Assembly: GCF_001981525.1 (NCBI RefSeq)
Contig: NZ_MPSB01000005.1
Coordinates: 62,001-126,000 of the forward strand
DNA length: 64,000 nucleotides
DNA from: Sphingomonas jeddahensis
GTDB lineage: Bacteria; Pseudomonadota; Alphaproteobacteria; Sphingomonadales; Sphingomonadaceae
Direction: 5' to 3'
In this document: positions 34,473-43,922 of the stretch, piece after piece
Numbering within the stretch: the stretch's first letter is position 1
Layout: each line of letters opens with the position of its first letter
Made by a program: the position numbers and the translations under genes
The notes under the pieces: generated by a model
Database searches by the model: none
Told to the model about the DNA's origin: nothing
Seen by the model: only the letters and a program-made list of their open reading frames with translations

Positions 34473-35522
34473 TCAGTTCTTCCCCCCGACCGGCACTTCG
34501 GTCACGTTGTTTCCTCGCGCGATCCGCACCACCGGTCCGGAGACACGCACCGGAGCCCCCGGATAGGCAGTGGCGGGCGCGGCCCCCGGACCCGGCGGCC
34601 CGGCCATCACCATCGACGGCTGCTCGCTCTTCCCCGGAACCGTGCGGCGCTGGAAGCGCGACACGTCGGCACCGACGGCATAGGTGGAGTTGCCGGTCTG
34701 CGGCGCGCTGGCGAGTTGCAGCATCATCGCGCGCTCGGCCTTCGGATCGCTGCCGTCCGGCACCTTCACCGCGCCCGAGGCAATCGCCTGCTCCAGCTCG
34801 GCGGCGTTGTCCGCGATCGAGCGCAGCGACAGCGAGATCGAGCCAAGCGTCTGCGCCACCGCGATCTCCTCGGCGATCTTGGGCGTCGCCTCGATCGTCA
34901 CGGTGGAGAAGGTGCGCACGACGGTGTTGCCGGCCTCATCCTTTTCCTGCTTGGTGCTCTGGTCCGTGGCGAGCACGCGCAGGTTGCGCATGATCGTCTC
35001 GGCGGCCTTCAGCGGCGGGCCATCGCCGCCGCCCTCGACGGTCTGCGTCAGCAGCAGGTCGATGCGGTCGCCCGGAAAGACGAAGCCCGCGACCGAAGAC
35101 TGGGTCGACACCGGCACGGTCACGGCGCGCATGCCCGGCCCGAGCGCAGCGGCGAGGAAACCGCGATCGCCCGGCTTCACCAGCGCGCCCTGCGTCACCG
35201 GCTGCCCCGCGGTGATGGCGTTGCGCACCACCGTGCCGAGCACGTTCTTCATGTCGAATTCGGCGCCTTCCTGGAAGTAGGCCCCTTCGACCAGCTCGGC
35301 CGGCCACGGCTGGAACTTGATCGATCCGGGATCGATGATCGTGCCAATGGGAAGCGCTCGCGTGGCGACCAACACCTTCGGTCCCGTCGGTACCGGAGCC
35401 TCGCCCGGCACGGCCATCGCCGTCGGCGTGCTGGTGCCCATGATCAGCGTGCGTGCCATGAAGGCAGTGATCGCCGCGACGATGAGCGCCCCCACCAGCA
35501 ATATGACCTTGCGACTATCCAT
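34473..35522 (-). CDS. cpaB: Pilus assembly protein CpaB/RcpC
   Basis: Periplasmic pilus assembly factor. 349 residues with an N-terminal membrane anchor (VILLVGALIVAAITAFMART) and a SAF domain (KVLVATRALPIGTIIDPGSI; FPGDRIDLLLTQTVEGGG). A Pro/Gly/Ala-rich C-terminal part follows. First gene after cpaA in the minus-strand pilus operon. Confidence 0.93.
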   Translation of the reverse strand: MDSRKVILLVGALIVAAITAFMARTLIMGTSTPTAMAVPGEAPVPTGPKVLVATRALPIGTIIDPGSIKFQPWPAELVEGAYFQEGAEFDMKNVLGTVVRNAITAGQPVTQGALVKPGDRGFLAAALGPGMRAVTVPVSTQSSVAGFVFPGDRIDLLLTQTVEGGGDGPPLKAAETIMRNLRVLATDQSTKQEKDEAGNTVVRTFSTVTIEATPKIAEEIAVAQTLGSISLSLRSIADNAAELEQAIASGAVKVPDGSDPKAERAMMLQLASAPQTGNSTYAVGADVSRFQRRTVPGKSEQPSMVMAGPPGPGAAPATAYPGAPVRVSGPVVRIARGNNVTEVPVGGKN

Positions 35523-35578
35523 GAAATAACGTGCCTTTCGCCTCGGCGCTGGCCAATGTTGCCCAAGATGCGGTATAA

Positions 35579-36061
35579 TTACGTGAAGTGGTTAAGAAGC
35601 GGTTCGCGCAGCCCCATCAAACCGGCTATTGCGATGGCAACGCCGTATGGGATTTCCGGCGTGCCGCCAGCTTTCCGGAACCTGTGATCAATTAGCATCA
35701 CTATCGTCAGTGCCCCGCCAACTAGCGACATGACGACCAGCAATCGAAGCAACGGCGTGATCGGCAGCCACAATGCGATCGCGGCGATCAGCTTCACGTC
35801 ACCGCCGCCCATCTGACCGAAGTGGAAAGCAACCGCGAACAGCACCAGCACCAGCAGGGCGATACCAAGCTGCAATGCCATGTCCGGCCACGGCGCCAGG
35901 CCGATCGACACCCACCACAATGGGGCGAGCAGCGCGATCACCGCATTCTTCCAATTGGCGATCTCGCGCACGCGCGCATCCTCAATGCCCGCCGAAACGA
36001 GCAGCAGCCCCAGCACCGCCGGCAGCCCCCAGGAAAGAAAATCCCACCCCATGCCGGGCAA
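35579..36061 (-). CDS. cpaA: Prepilin peptidase CpaA/TadV
   Basis: Aspartic membrane peptidase that processes Flp prepilins. 160 residues and about five hydrophobic segments. The two catalytic aspartates are Asp28 (AGIEDARVREIANW) and Asp88 in the GxGD-like motif MGGGDVKL. There is no N-terminal methylation domain, as usual for TadV. Start at 36061, or three codons in (MGWDFLSWG). No Flp pilin gene is seen upstream or elsewhere in the window, so the substrate is encoded elsewhere. Divergent from the hydrolase at 36108. Confidence 0.9.
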   Translation of the reverse strand: MPGMGWDFLSWGLPAVLGLLLVSAGIEDARVREIANWKNAVIALLAPLWWVSIGLAPWPDMALQLGIALLVLVLFAVAFHFGQMGGGDVKLIAAIALWLPITPLLRLLVVMSLVGGALTIVMLIDHRFRKAGGTPEIPYGVAIAIAGLMGLREPLLNHFT

Positions 36062-36107
36062 GCACTAGACGGAATGGCTTGCGAAACCGTAACCACGCGA
36101 TCTCGCG

Positions 36108-37043
36108 ATGAATACGCATGCCCCGACCCGCCGTGCGATCCCCGCCGACGCGACGATCGCCCATTGGCGGGCACGCGATGGCTGGCAGCTTCGCCGTTTC
36201 GACTGGCGCGCCGCCAAAGCGGGGAGCCGTGGCGGCATCCTGTTTCAGACCGGGCGGGCGGATGTGTTCGAGAAGTATTTCGAATCGTTCGCGCATTGGC
36301 ATGATGCCGGCTGGTCCGTCACCGCATTCGACTGGCGCGGGCAGGGCGGATCGGGCCGACTTTCCGCCGATCCCCATGTCGGCCATGCCGATAGTTTCGC
36401 GCCGCTGATCGCTGACCTCGCCGCTTTCTGGCAGCAATGGGATGTGGCGGGGCCGCGCGTGCTGATGGGGCATTCGATGGGCGGCCATTTGGCCTTGCGC
36501 GCGATGCTGGAAGGTGTCGTGAAGCCCGACGCGGCTGTTCTGATCGCACCGATGCTCGGCCTGAAGGGACCGATCGGGTCGCGTTTGGCCGAGCGGCTCG
36601 CACGGCTGATGCGGGCGCTAGGTGATCCGGCGCGCCCCGCGTGGAAGGCGAACGAGCGCCCGGCGAGCCTCACGTCACGCCAAAAACTGCTGACCAACCA
36701 TCCCGAACGCTATTCGGACGAGCATTATTGGTACGAGCAGACGCCGGAGATCAGGCTCGGCCCGCCGAGCTGGTCATGGCTGGTCGAAGCCTTTGCCTCG
36801 ACTCGTGCGCAACGCGAAGATCCGCGGCTGGCGACGCTGGGGATCCCAATCCTGATGCTGGTCGCCGATGCCGATGGCCTGGTCGATCCGAGGGCCGCGG
36901 TCGAGGTCGCCGGGCGGCTTCCGAACGCCGAATTGCTGCGCTTCGGGCATGAATCGGCGCATGAGATATTGCGCGAGGTCGATCCGGTACGCGACCGTGC
37001 GCTGGCCGCGATCGACACCTTTCTCGCCACAAACGCCCGATGA
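36108..37043 (+). CDS. Alpha/beta hydrolase (lysophospholipase-like)
   Basis: Serine hydrolase of 311 residues, similar in layout to bacterial monoacylglycerol lipases and lysophospholipase PldB. The nucleophile elbow is GHSMGGHLALRAML; the oxyanion region FDWRGQGGSGRL comes before it. The acid and base are likely in LVADADGLVDPRAA and in FGHESAHEIL. No signal peptide. The stop overlaps the start of the FAD oxidoreductase gene, so the two may be cotranscribed. Substrate unknown. Confidence 0.85.
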   Translation: MNTHAPTRRAIPADATIAHWRARDGWQLRRFDWRAAKAGSRGGILFQTGRADVFEKYFESFAHWHDAGWSVTAFDWRGQGGSGRLSADPHVGHADSFAPLIADLAAFWQQWDVAGPRVLMGHSMGGHLALRAMLEGVVKPDAAVLIAPMLGLKGPIGSRLAERLARLMRALGDPARPAWKANERPASLTSRQKLLTNHPERYSDEHYWYEQTPEIRLGPPSWSWLVEAFASTRAQREDPRLATLGIPILMLVADADGLVDPRAAVEVAGRLPNAELLRFGHESAHEILREVDPVRDRALAAIDTFLATNAR

Positions 37044-38113
37044 TTTGGGACATCGCCATTGTCGGCGCTGGCATCGCCGGCGCGACGCTCGCTGCCGAAA
37101 TCGGCGATCGTGCGCGCGTGCTGCTGATCGAAGCGGAGGATGTAGCCGGCTATCACGCGACCGGCCGGTCGGCGGCGTTCTGGTCCGAGACTTACGGCGG
37201 CCCGGGCATCCAGCCGCTCACGACTGCGTCGGGCGACGCGCTGCGCGCCGGCGGTTTCCTCGATCCGCTCGGCTCGCTGCATATCGGTCGGGCGAGTGAC
37301 AAGGCGCAGGCGGCGGCGTTGCTGGATGGTTTTGCAGGCAGCGGCGTGGCGCTGCACGCGGTCGATCCGCACGATTACGTTCCCGGGCTGCGGCCGGGCT
37401 GGACGATCGGCATCATGGAGCCGACCTGCTCCTATATCGATGTCGCGGCGCTTCACGCCGATGCGCTGGCGCGTGCGCGAAAGGGCGGGGCGCAACTCGT
37501 CCTGCGTGCAGCACTCACGTCGGCGCAGCGTGTGGATGGCCGCTGGCAGATCGGGACCACGGGCGGTGGCTATGAAGCCGCAGTGCTGGTCGATGCGGCT
37601 GGCGCCTGGGCGGATGGCGTCGCCCGCATTGCCGGCGCATCGCCGCTCGGCGTCCAGCCGTACCGCCGCACCATGGTGCAGCTGAAAACCGACCCCGCGC
37701 CGGCTGCGGGCGTGCCGCACGTTGTTCACGTCGGCGGAGACTTCTATTTCAAACCGGAGGCGGGCGGGCGGCTGTGGCTGAGCCCGCATGACGAGGCTCC
37801 GTCCGATCCGACCGATGCCCAGCCGGAGGAGCTCGACGTGGCCGTGGCGATCGACCGATTCGAGCAGGCGGTCGATTGGCGAGTCACGCAAGTTGAACGG
37901 AAATGGGCCGGCCTGCGCAGCTTTGCCCCGGATCGTTTGCCGATCTACGGATTTGCCGCACACACGCCCGGCTTCTTCTGGTTCGCCGGGCAAGGCGGCT
38001 TCGGCATCCAGACCGCTCCTGCCGCCGCCCGGATCGGCGCGGCCCTGCTGCTGGGTGAAGATCCGAACCTGGATCTTGACATCGAACGCTACGCACCAAC
38101 GCGGTTCACCTAA
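37040..38113 (+). CDS. FAD-dependent oxidoreductase (DAO/DadA-like)
   Basis: 357-residue flavoprotein of the D-amino-acid oxidase-like family. The dinucleotide-binding motif is [16 protein letters not shown] near the N-terminus; the segment HATGRSAAFWSETYGGPGIQ follows. Near the C-terminus, WAGLRSFAPDRLPIYGF and FAGQGGFGIQTAPAAARI are typical. Probably oxidises an amine or amino acid; the exact substrate cannot be told. Its stop lies 38 bases before the target duplication of the transposon. Before the insertion it would have converged on rnhA. Confidence 0.85.
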   Translation: MIWDIAIVGAGIAGATLAAEIGDRARVLLIEAEDVAGYHATGRSAAFWSETYGGPGIQPLTTASGDALRAGGFLDPLGSLHIGRASDKAQAAALLDGFAGSGVALHAVDPHDYVPGLRPGWTIGIMEPTCSYIDVAALHADALARARKGGAQLVLRAALTSAQRVDGRWQIGTTGGGYEAAVLVDAAGAWADGVARIAGASPLGVQPYRRTMVQLKTDPAPAAGVPHVVHVGGDFYFKPEAGGRLWLSPHDEAPSDPTDAQPEELDVAVAIDRFEQAVDWRVTQVERKWAGLRSFAPDRLPIYGFAAHTPGFFWFAGQGGFGIQTAPAAARIGAALLLGEDPNLDLDIERYAPTRFT

Positions 38114-38151
38114 CCCCATCCTCCCCGCGCCGCGGGAAGGAAAAAGAGGAT

Positions 38152-38156
38152 CTACC
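38152..38156. repeat. Target site duplication CTACC (left copy)
   Basis: CTACC directly precedes the left transposon end at 38157. The same five bases directly follow the right end, at 47040-47044, where they are the reverse complement of the rnhA stop codon TAG plus the two bases before it. A 5-bp duplication is the hallmark of Tn7 and Tn5053-type transposition. Confidence 0.9.
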
Positions 38157-38295
38157 TGATGGATCGGGCATAAGTTGTCCCGCCACTGCCTTTTCCTCTC
38201 TCGTGATGTGGACGACCCATCGATTGGAGAAGATGTTCGGCACCTCCTCATAAGTTGTCCAGCGCCATGATGGTTCAATCGCATAACTTGTCCCG
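38157..38295. repeat. Left end: inverted repeat and three TnsB-type binding sites
   Basis: The left end carries three copies of a 13-mer in the same direction: ATAAGTTGTCCCG at 38170-38182, ATAAGTTGTCCAG at 38250-38262, and ATAACTTGTCCCG at 38283-38295. The outermost lies 13 bases from the tip, as at the right end. Several spaced transposase sites per end are the known Tn7 pattern. The innermost site lies within the 3' end of tniQ. That TnsB is the binder is inference. Confidence 0.85.
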
Positions 38296-40454
38296 AGGCA
38301 GGGCAACGCCGGCAGCGCTTGGCGCCTTGCAGGTGGGGGCACGCGAAGCGCGTGCCCGGTCGCCCGTTCGGCGCCAGCCCGGCAGGGTAGGCACGTGGGG
38401 GTTCGGTGATGGCAGTCGCATCCCATCGCCTGCGAGGGTATTCTTCATCTGAGCGGCGATGGCTGAGATGTATGTGTTAGCCTCCTGCTCCGTCGGGCCA
38501 ACGACCACGCGATCGCACGGCTTTTTCGCGTTGCGGTGGTCTCGCAGAACCTTGTCTACCAGCGGCGAGAGCGACGGGCCCTGAAGCAGTGCCGCACGCT
38601 CCAGGAGGTCGACGAGCGAGAAGTGATATAACGGCCGGTCGCGTCCTTCGGTCGTGTTCCGGACGTCGACGAACCGCACGGCTTCGGTGCGCCGGAGATG
38701 GCGCAGGTGGTAGTCGGTGAAATGATCGGGATTTCTATCCCAGATGGCGGTGACGAATGTGCGGCAGCGGTGCGCGATAGCGAACACGTCCTTCTCGAGA
38801 ACCGCTTTGACGCGGTGCTCCAGCGCTAGGTTGCGGACGTCGTCGAGGTGGAACCACATCTCCGCGAGCTTCGGCCGCTCGATGGTCGATCGTGCACGGA
38901 TGCGTCCATCGAGGAACGCCCTGATGAAATCCAAGCGCGGCCAACCGCCGCCGTGGAACTTTCGGCATCGCGCGAAGATCTCGAACCCGAACATCTCCGT
39001 ATCGCTGTCCACCAACTCGACTCGGGAGGCGATGCGATCGATGAGAGCGTCGACATCAGACTTGAGGAAGTTGCGTCCTCCGCGCCGAGCGACCAGCACG
39101 TCGTCGATGCCGAGTTCTTCCACGTCGACTGGCACCAGCAGTTCCTCGATCATCCAGTCCGTCGGTCGGTGCGTCGATGTCGGATGGTTCAGGGATCGCG
39201 CGGCTCGATCAAGCGAGATCGTCTCGTGGGTGTTGTTCCAGCGACGCAGCACCTCCTGCTCAACGAGATCTGCAAGACGCTCTGCCTCGTGGCGATTGGC
39301 GTAGTCCTTGTCATCAAACAGTCGAATCACGCCGTCGAAGATGCGCGCGAGCAACGGGGCCTGCGGCGCCACTCCGATGGCGGCGGCGAGCTTGCGGCGC
39401 GTCAGATGCGGCGCGATCTTGCGCCCGACCGGGCTGTCCCGTCGATGCGAGGCTTTGCGCGGTTTCACGCCGTGCCTCTCCTGGCAGAACAGCTCCACCG
39501 CCTCCGTCATGCAGGCGAGTGGGATGCCGTCGATGCCGCGGGGAGGACGGCGCAGCGTGCGACCGATGGCGGTGGCGAACACGCTGTCGGCGTCGTTGGT
39601 GCCGGCCGCCTCGTTGCGACAGGCGACATTGGACAGCAGACGCGGATAGGCATCGCTCCACGACATGAGGTACGGTGCCGCTGCCTCAATGAGGTCCGCC
39701 ATGCTGGCAACGTCCGCGTGGTCGGCGGCGACGCGCACCGAGCCGTAGACCGCCCCCCTCGGCTCGACATGCCGATCTTCCGATGCCGGCGTGGTGTCGG
39801 CCACGCCCACGACGTGCGCGATGCTGAGGATGTCGGACAGCGGCAGCCGACGAAGCACCGGATCGAGTTCGTCGTGGTCGCATCCGGAGATCGCCTTGTC
39901 GACGATCCTTCCATCGAGATCAGGCCTGGCCTAGCCGGACTGGCATCAAGTGTCGCGAAGGGTGAGCCGCAGAGGCAGCTGGTCGAGATCCTGCTGCCCC
40001 TATAGCGGGGTGAGAGCGGCTTCCCGCATCGGCAGGTGTCGACCAGCTGCTTGGAATGCCTGAGGCACACCGGTGCGTGGGCGATGTCCCAGCGCTCGAG
40101 CATCGGTCGACCCTCCGCCAGGCAGGCGGGACAGACGCGCAGCGCTCCGTGGACGACCAGGTGATAGCGCAGGGTCTGTCCGAGCATGCGGATGGCGCCG
40201 CTTTCCCTGCCGAGCCGGACCTCGTGGCGGCGCATGCCGGACAGGGTGGCCTCGTTGAGGCCCAGTGCTCCCGCCAATCGCGTCCACTGCTCGTCAGAGA
40301 GCATGAAGCTCGCCCGGACACCGAGGTGCTTGAGCATTGCGGCGAACGATGCACAGAGGGCGTCGGCCTGGCGGCCGATCAGTCCGACGACGCTCTCCTC
40401 CTCCATCGGTCGGACGACGAGCGGCAGCATGCCGCTTTCACGTGCCACGGTCAC
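38275..40454 (-). pseudogene. tniQ: TniQ/TnsD-like target selector, frameshifted
   Basis: Two overlapping reading frames make one TniQ-family protein. The first (GTG at 40454, overlapping the tnsC stop) holds the N-terminal TniQ domain: LPLVVRPMEEESVVGLIGR, then a zinc-binding set CPAC...WDIAHAPVCLRHSKQL...CRCG...CLCG. At about 39905-39930 the match moves to the -1 frame (PDLDGRIVDKAISGCDHDEL), which runs open to 38275. The junction corresponds to a single-base indel near the TAG at 39931-39933. Rejoined, the protein would have about 725 residues, long for TniQ and closer to TnsD-type site-specific selectors. No standard slippery heptamer is seen, so mutation or sequencing error is more likely than programmed shifting. 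Confidence 0.8.
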
Positions 40455-41500
40455 TCGGCCTTCCAGCCGCTCTTCTTCCGCGCAGGACCCTTGGCGGAGG
40501 ACAGGATGGGTGCAGGGAAGGGGTTTACGACGACGCGACCCTTCTCGTCCTCGTCCACGAGCAGGTTGGACTGCAGCAGGTTGCGCTGGTCCTCGATCGA
40601 GCGGTGCAGGTGGTGCTCGCGGATGCCGGCGTCCCCCTCCACGATGGCGAGTTCGGCGGCGTAGGTGATCAGGTGGTGGATCTGGCGCAACAGACCGTAG
40701 GTGGCGATGTGGATCTTCTCGGCCAGGCCGCCCTTCGCGAGGCCGCTGAAGTCGTCGAAGGGCAATTCGTTGTCCAGCTTCTGGAGGAAGGCTTCGAACT
40801 CCTTGATGCCTTCCTGTCCCTCGAACCGGTAGCGCGGGATGCTAATGTTGAACGGTGTGAGGCTGGCCAGTTCCGGGTTCTGATTGGCGTTGACGATATT
40901 CAGCACCTTGCGGGTGCCGATCATGGCGAAAGGGATGTTCTCGTCCTGCGTGCCGTCGGGCCATTCCGGTGTGCGGTCCTTCGTCTTGCAGAGATCCTTC
41001 ACCCATTCGGCGATGCGGTTGGACCGGGTCTCCTCCCGGATGTTTCCGGCGTCAGTCAGCGTGTTGTGGAATTCGTCGAGCATCACGAGCTCCACGCGCT
41101 GTCTCACGAGGTTGTACTTCGCCTGGCGGGCGAGATCGGTCACGTTCGCCGCCTGCAATCCCTTGGTGATGCCGAGGCCCTTGAGGATGGACTGCGCGAC
41201 GGCGCGAGGTGACGAGCTGTGGCGGATGTCCACCAGGATAACCGGCCGGACGATGTTGCCGTCGTCGTCACGCCTGGTGGGGTTGGCCGCGAGATAGCGG
41301 GCGAAGATCTTGGACTTGCCCACGCCCGTTTCGCCGGTGATCACGGCGTTGCGCGGCTCGTCGTAGATCCGTCGGGACTGCCGCATCCGGTCGAGCATCG
41401 AGGCGATCTGCGTCTCGATGTCGCGTTCGACGAAGAGCTTGCCCAGATGCTGCAGGCGAATGTCCTGTGGCATCTGCGACCACGGGATATCGTCGCTCAT
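40451..41500 (-). CDS. tnsC: Transposition AAA+ ATPase TnsC/TniB
   Basis: AAA+ regulator linking target selection (TniQ) to the transposase. 349 residues with Walker A GETGVGKS at 56-63 and Walker B VELVMLDEFH at 136-145 (Asp142, Glu143). PFAMIGTRKVLNIVNANQNP is a sensor-like segment. The basic C-terminal tail (KGPARKKSGWKAE) may contact TnsB or DNA. The gene looks intact. Its ATG overlaps the tnsB stop (ATGA), and its stop overlaps the tniQ GTG (GTGA). Confidence 0.92.
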   Translation of the reverse strand: MSDDIPWSQMPQDIRLQHLGKLFVERDIETQIASMLDRMRQSRRIYDEPRNAVITGETGVGKSKIFARYLAANPTRRDDDGNIVRPVILVDIRHSSSPRAVAQSILKGLGITKGLQAANVTDLARQAKYNLVRQRVELVMLDEFHNTLTDAGNIREETRSNRIAEWVKDLCKTKDRTPEWPDGTQDENIPFAMIGTRKVLNIVNANQNPELASLTPFNISIPRYRFEGQEGIKEFEAFLQKLDNELPFDDFSGLAKGGLAEKIHIATYGLLRQIHHLITYAAELAIVEGDAGIREHHLHRSIEDQRNLLQSNLLVDEDEKGRVVVNPFPAPILSSAKGPARKKSGWKAE

Positions 41501-43506
41501 GCCCTGTAGCCCTTCTTCCTGGTCGGTGCCGCCCCGTCGGTGTCGAGGACGCCCGGCGCGCTGGTGTCGACCGTCTTGGTGGCCGTAAGATTGATGCTGG
41601 TTTTCCCGCGCGGATCGCCGCGTCTCCTACGGTTCTGCCGTGGAGCGGGCTTGGCCGCAGCCTTGGCGACGGCCTTCTTCGCCTTCTCGGCGACCTTCGC
41701 CTCCTCCTGACGCGTGTGCGCATCGGAGCCGGGCACTGCCGTGGAGGCGTCGCTTCCCGCACGCGCGATGCGGTTGACGCCCTCCATGCGCGCGACGGTC
41801 TGTGCCGCCCTGACGGTGCCACGGCGGCCCTGCATCTGCTCGCGCATCATGGCGATGAGCTCGGCCTTGCACTCCGTCAGCGAGTCCGCCTCGTTGGCAC
41901 TCCTGCTGCTCTCGCGGGCGAACTCGCGGATGCGCCTGTGATGCCACAGCGACAGGCCGTTGGCGTAGTCCTGCCACTTGGGCGCGACGGGCACGCGGAT
42001 GGTCTCGTCTAGGTGGGGCAGGACCACGTGGATGACGCCGAGATTCGCCGGGTCGACGTGGAACTGGATCACGCCCCCCTGACGATCCAGCGCCTTCTGG
42101 AACTTGGCAGACTTGCGCTCGGCGAGGAGGCGCTTGGAGAAGAACTGCATGTTCTCGTAGTTGATGCCATGCCGACCGGGGACGGCGGTTTCGGTCCGTC
42201 CGAACAGGTGGTTGACGCGCTGGACATCGCCGACGCTCCGCACGGGGAACTTGCGTGTCAGGTCCCGCCAAACGTCGATGCGGCGCTTGTTGTTATGAGT
42301 TCGCTCTCCGCCCCTCGGATAGATGTCGATGAAGAACTTGTGCAGCGCGTGGTCGAGGGCCGACACGGTGACGACCGTGTCCCTCTTCGGATCGTAGCCC
42401 ATCTTCATCAGCGCGTTGTGAAAGGTCGTTCCCGGAGCGATGTGGAGGACGGACTCCGACATGGTTCGGATCATCCGCTCGATCGCGCCCTTCAGCCACG
42501 GCTTCTTTCGGGCCATGATCAGGATGCGGTTGATGCCGAGCTTGGTCGCCATCATGGCGATGCTTTCGGCGAGATTCTCGAGTCCGCGGTCGAGCACCAG
42601 CGTCTTTGGCACGCCGAACGTCTCGCATTTGTGGCGGATGGTCCAGCCGGCGGTCTCGTTCAGCTCCTCGACGTAATCCTTGCTCAGGACGGCATTGCGG
42701 AGACTCTGGCTGAGCGCCAGGATGCTCGGTTTCTCGAAGGTGGTCGTCCAGCTGAGCGGCATGCCGGTGCAGCGGTCCTTGCCACCCACGAACGTCGCGC
42801 GTCCCAGCGGCAGCATCGTCTCGTCGTCAACTACGAACAGGTCGGTCACGGTGGCGTCGAACTCTGCCCGGTCGAGTGGCGCCTGAGGTGCCTTCTGCGC
42901 TTCGGCCGAGCCGTAGGTGATGAAGGCAGACTGCTCACCATAGCGGCGCCTGACTACCTCTTCCTGGTCGAACTCCGCGACGCAGTTCTCGATGGCGGTG
43001 ACCCCGGCCTCGGGGAACGCCGACAAGCCGATGGCCGCCCGCTTGACGTTCTCCTTCTTCGTCTCGACCGCTAGCCAAGCCTTGAAGTCGTAGATGTTGA
43101 TCGCCGGCCGCTGAAGATACTGCTCGTCGACCTTGGCGATGATGAACTCGAGGAAGTCCTCGTCGTAGCGGCGGTCACGATTGCCCTTCGCCCGGTGACG
43201 AGGCGTTAGCTTCTCAAGCGTCGGGTTGGTCCCGCCCTTCACCACCAGCCGCTGTACGGTCTTCAGCGAAGGGGCCGGCACGGGGTTGCCCATTCGGCGA
43301 CCGCGCAGCCTAGTCCAGTTCTGACCGTGGCGCTTCCAGGTGTCCGCAATGCAGGACTTCCACTCGCCAGCCCGGTTCCTAGTGCCGTAGAGACCGCATT
43401 CGTGGATGGCTTTGACGTAGATGAGGGCCCGTCGACCCTCCTCGAGGTCCTCCGGACTGGCCTTCGTCACCCCATGGATCGCCGAGGGCTTGCCGTCGGC
43501 GGGCAC
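41497..43506 (-). CDS. tnsB: DDE transposase TnsB/TniA (Mu-type integrase core)
   Basis: Transposase that binds the ends and joins 3' strands to the target. The open frame from the ATG at 43506 gives 669 residues. HTH-like N-terminal regions come first. The catalytic core has Asp217 in RAEFDATVTDLFVVDD, Asp306 in KTLVLDRGLEN and Glu343 in KGAIERM; the last two are 37 residues apart, as expected for a DDE enzyme. A Mu-type C-terminal domain follows (FHVDPANLGVIHVVLPHLDE), with a basic Lys/Ala-rich tail. The true N-terminus probably lies at 43698, behind an in-frame amber codon (next entry). Restart at 43506 or an internal GTG could still give a core enzyme. Confidence 0.9.
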   Translation of the reverse strand: MPADGKPSAIHGVTKASPEDLEEGRRALIYVKAIHECGLYGTRNRAGEWKSCIADTWKRHGQNWTRLRGRRMGNPVPAPSLKTVQRLVVKGGTNPTLEKLTPRHRAKGNRDRRYDEDFLEFIIAKVDEQYLQRPAINIYDFKAWLAVETKKENVKRAAIGLSAFPEAGVTAIENCVAEFDQEEVVRRRYGEQSAFITYGSAEAQKAPQAPLDRAEFDATVTDLFVVDDETMLPLGRATFVGGKDRCTGMPLSWTTTFEKPSILALSQSLRNAVLSKDYVEELNETAGWTIRHKCETFGVPKTLVLDRGLENLAESIAMMATKLGINRILIMARKKPWLKGAIERMIRTMSESVLHIAPGTTFHNALMKMGYDPKRDTVVTVSALDHALHKFFIDIYPRGGERTHNNKRRIDVWRDLTRKFPVRSVGDVQRVNHLFGRTETAVPGRHGINYENMQFFSKRLLAERKSAKFQKALDRQGGVIQFHVDPANLGVIHVVLPHLDETIRVPVAPKWQDYANGLSLWHHRRIREFARESSRSANEADSLTECKAELIAMMREQMQGRRGTVRAAQTVARMEGVNRIARAGSDASTAVPGSDAHTRQEEAKVAEKAKKAVAKAAAKPAPRQNRRRRGDPRGKTSINLTATKTVDTSAPGVLDTDGAAPTRKKGYRA

Positions 43507-43698
43507 GACGCCATCCCCGTCGTCAAGGACGACTTCGCCAAGACGGATCCGCTTCTGCAGCTCGAAATCAGTGAAGTTGACGACCTCGTAGGTCGTGTCG
43601 GACCGCCACTCCGTGCGTGCTTCCTGGCGCCGTTGAAAGTCCCAGTGCTAATTGATGTATTTGATGGAGGCGCCGACTACGATGTTCGCATAGCTCAT
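43507..43698 (-). pseudogene. N-terminal segment of tnsB interrupted by an amber codon
   Basis: An ATG at 43696-43698 overlaps the stop of the 75-codon ORF (ATGA), as every other junction of this operon does, and is in frame with tnsB. It reads MSYANIVVGASIKYIN and then meets TAG at 43648-43650. After the stop, the frame stays open (HWDFQRRQEARTEWRSD, then TTYEVVNFTDFELQKRIRLG) into the tnsB body. TniA/TnsB proteins often begin with a similar beta-rich domain, so this looks like real coding sequence broken by one nonsense codon. Confidence 0.65.
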
Positions 43699-43922
43699 GG
43701 CGTCACCTCGGACCCGATTGGATCGTGCGGCCGCCTGCTAGGCAGCAACGTGTCGGGCAGGGCGCGGCGGTCTGGGAAGCGCACCATCGCACCCTCGTCC
43801 ACCGGCGCGTCGTGATCGAAGAAGACATGACCGGACGCGATCAGCGACAAGACCTGCTCGAAGGTCGTCCCGTCCATGCCGCCAGTGCGCCTGACTTCGG
43901 TGAGCAGGTCACGAATCACCAT
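43695..43922 (-). CDS. Short ORF (75 aa), possible TnsA C-terminal domain
   Basis: 75 codons between tnsA and tnsB. Its ATG overlaps the tnsA stop (ATGGTGA) and its stop overlaps the proposed tnsB start. The product contains TTFEQVLSLIASGHVFFDHD and then APVDEGAMVRFP, which resembles the winged-helix C-terminal domain found in full-length TnsA (the part that contacts TnsC in Tn7). Together the two ORFs give about 254 residues, close to the 273 of Tn7 TnsA. Either TnsA is naturally made as two polypeptides here, or a frameshift has split it. Confidence 0.6.
   Translation of the reverse strand: MVIRDLLTEVRRTGGMDGTTFEQVLSLIASGHVFFDHDAPVDEGAMVRFPDRRALPDTLLPSRRPHDPIGSEVTP

Noticed and set aside
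36062-36107. A Flp pilin gene ahead of cpaA
   Set aside because: Only 46 bases separate cpaA from the divergent hydrolase; there is no room for a pilin.
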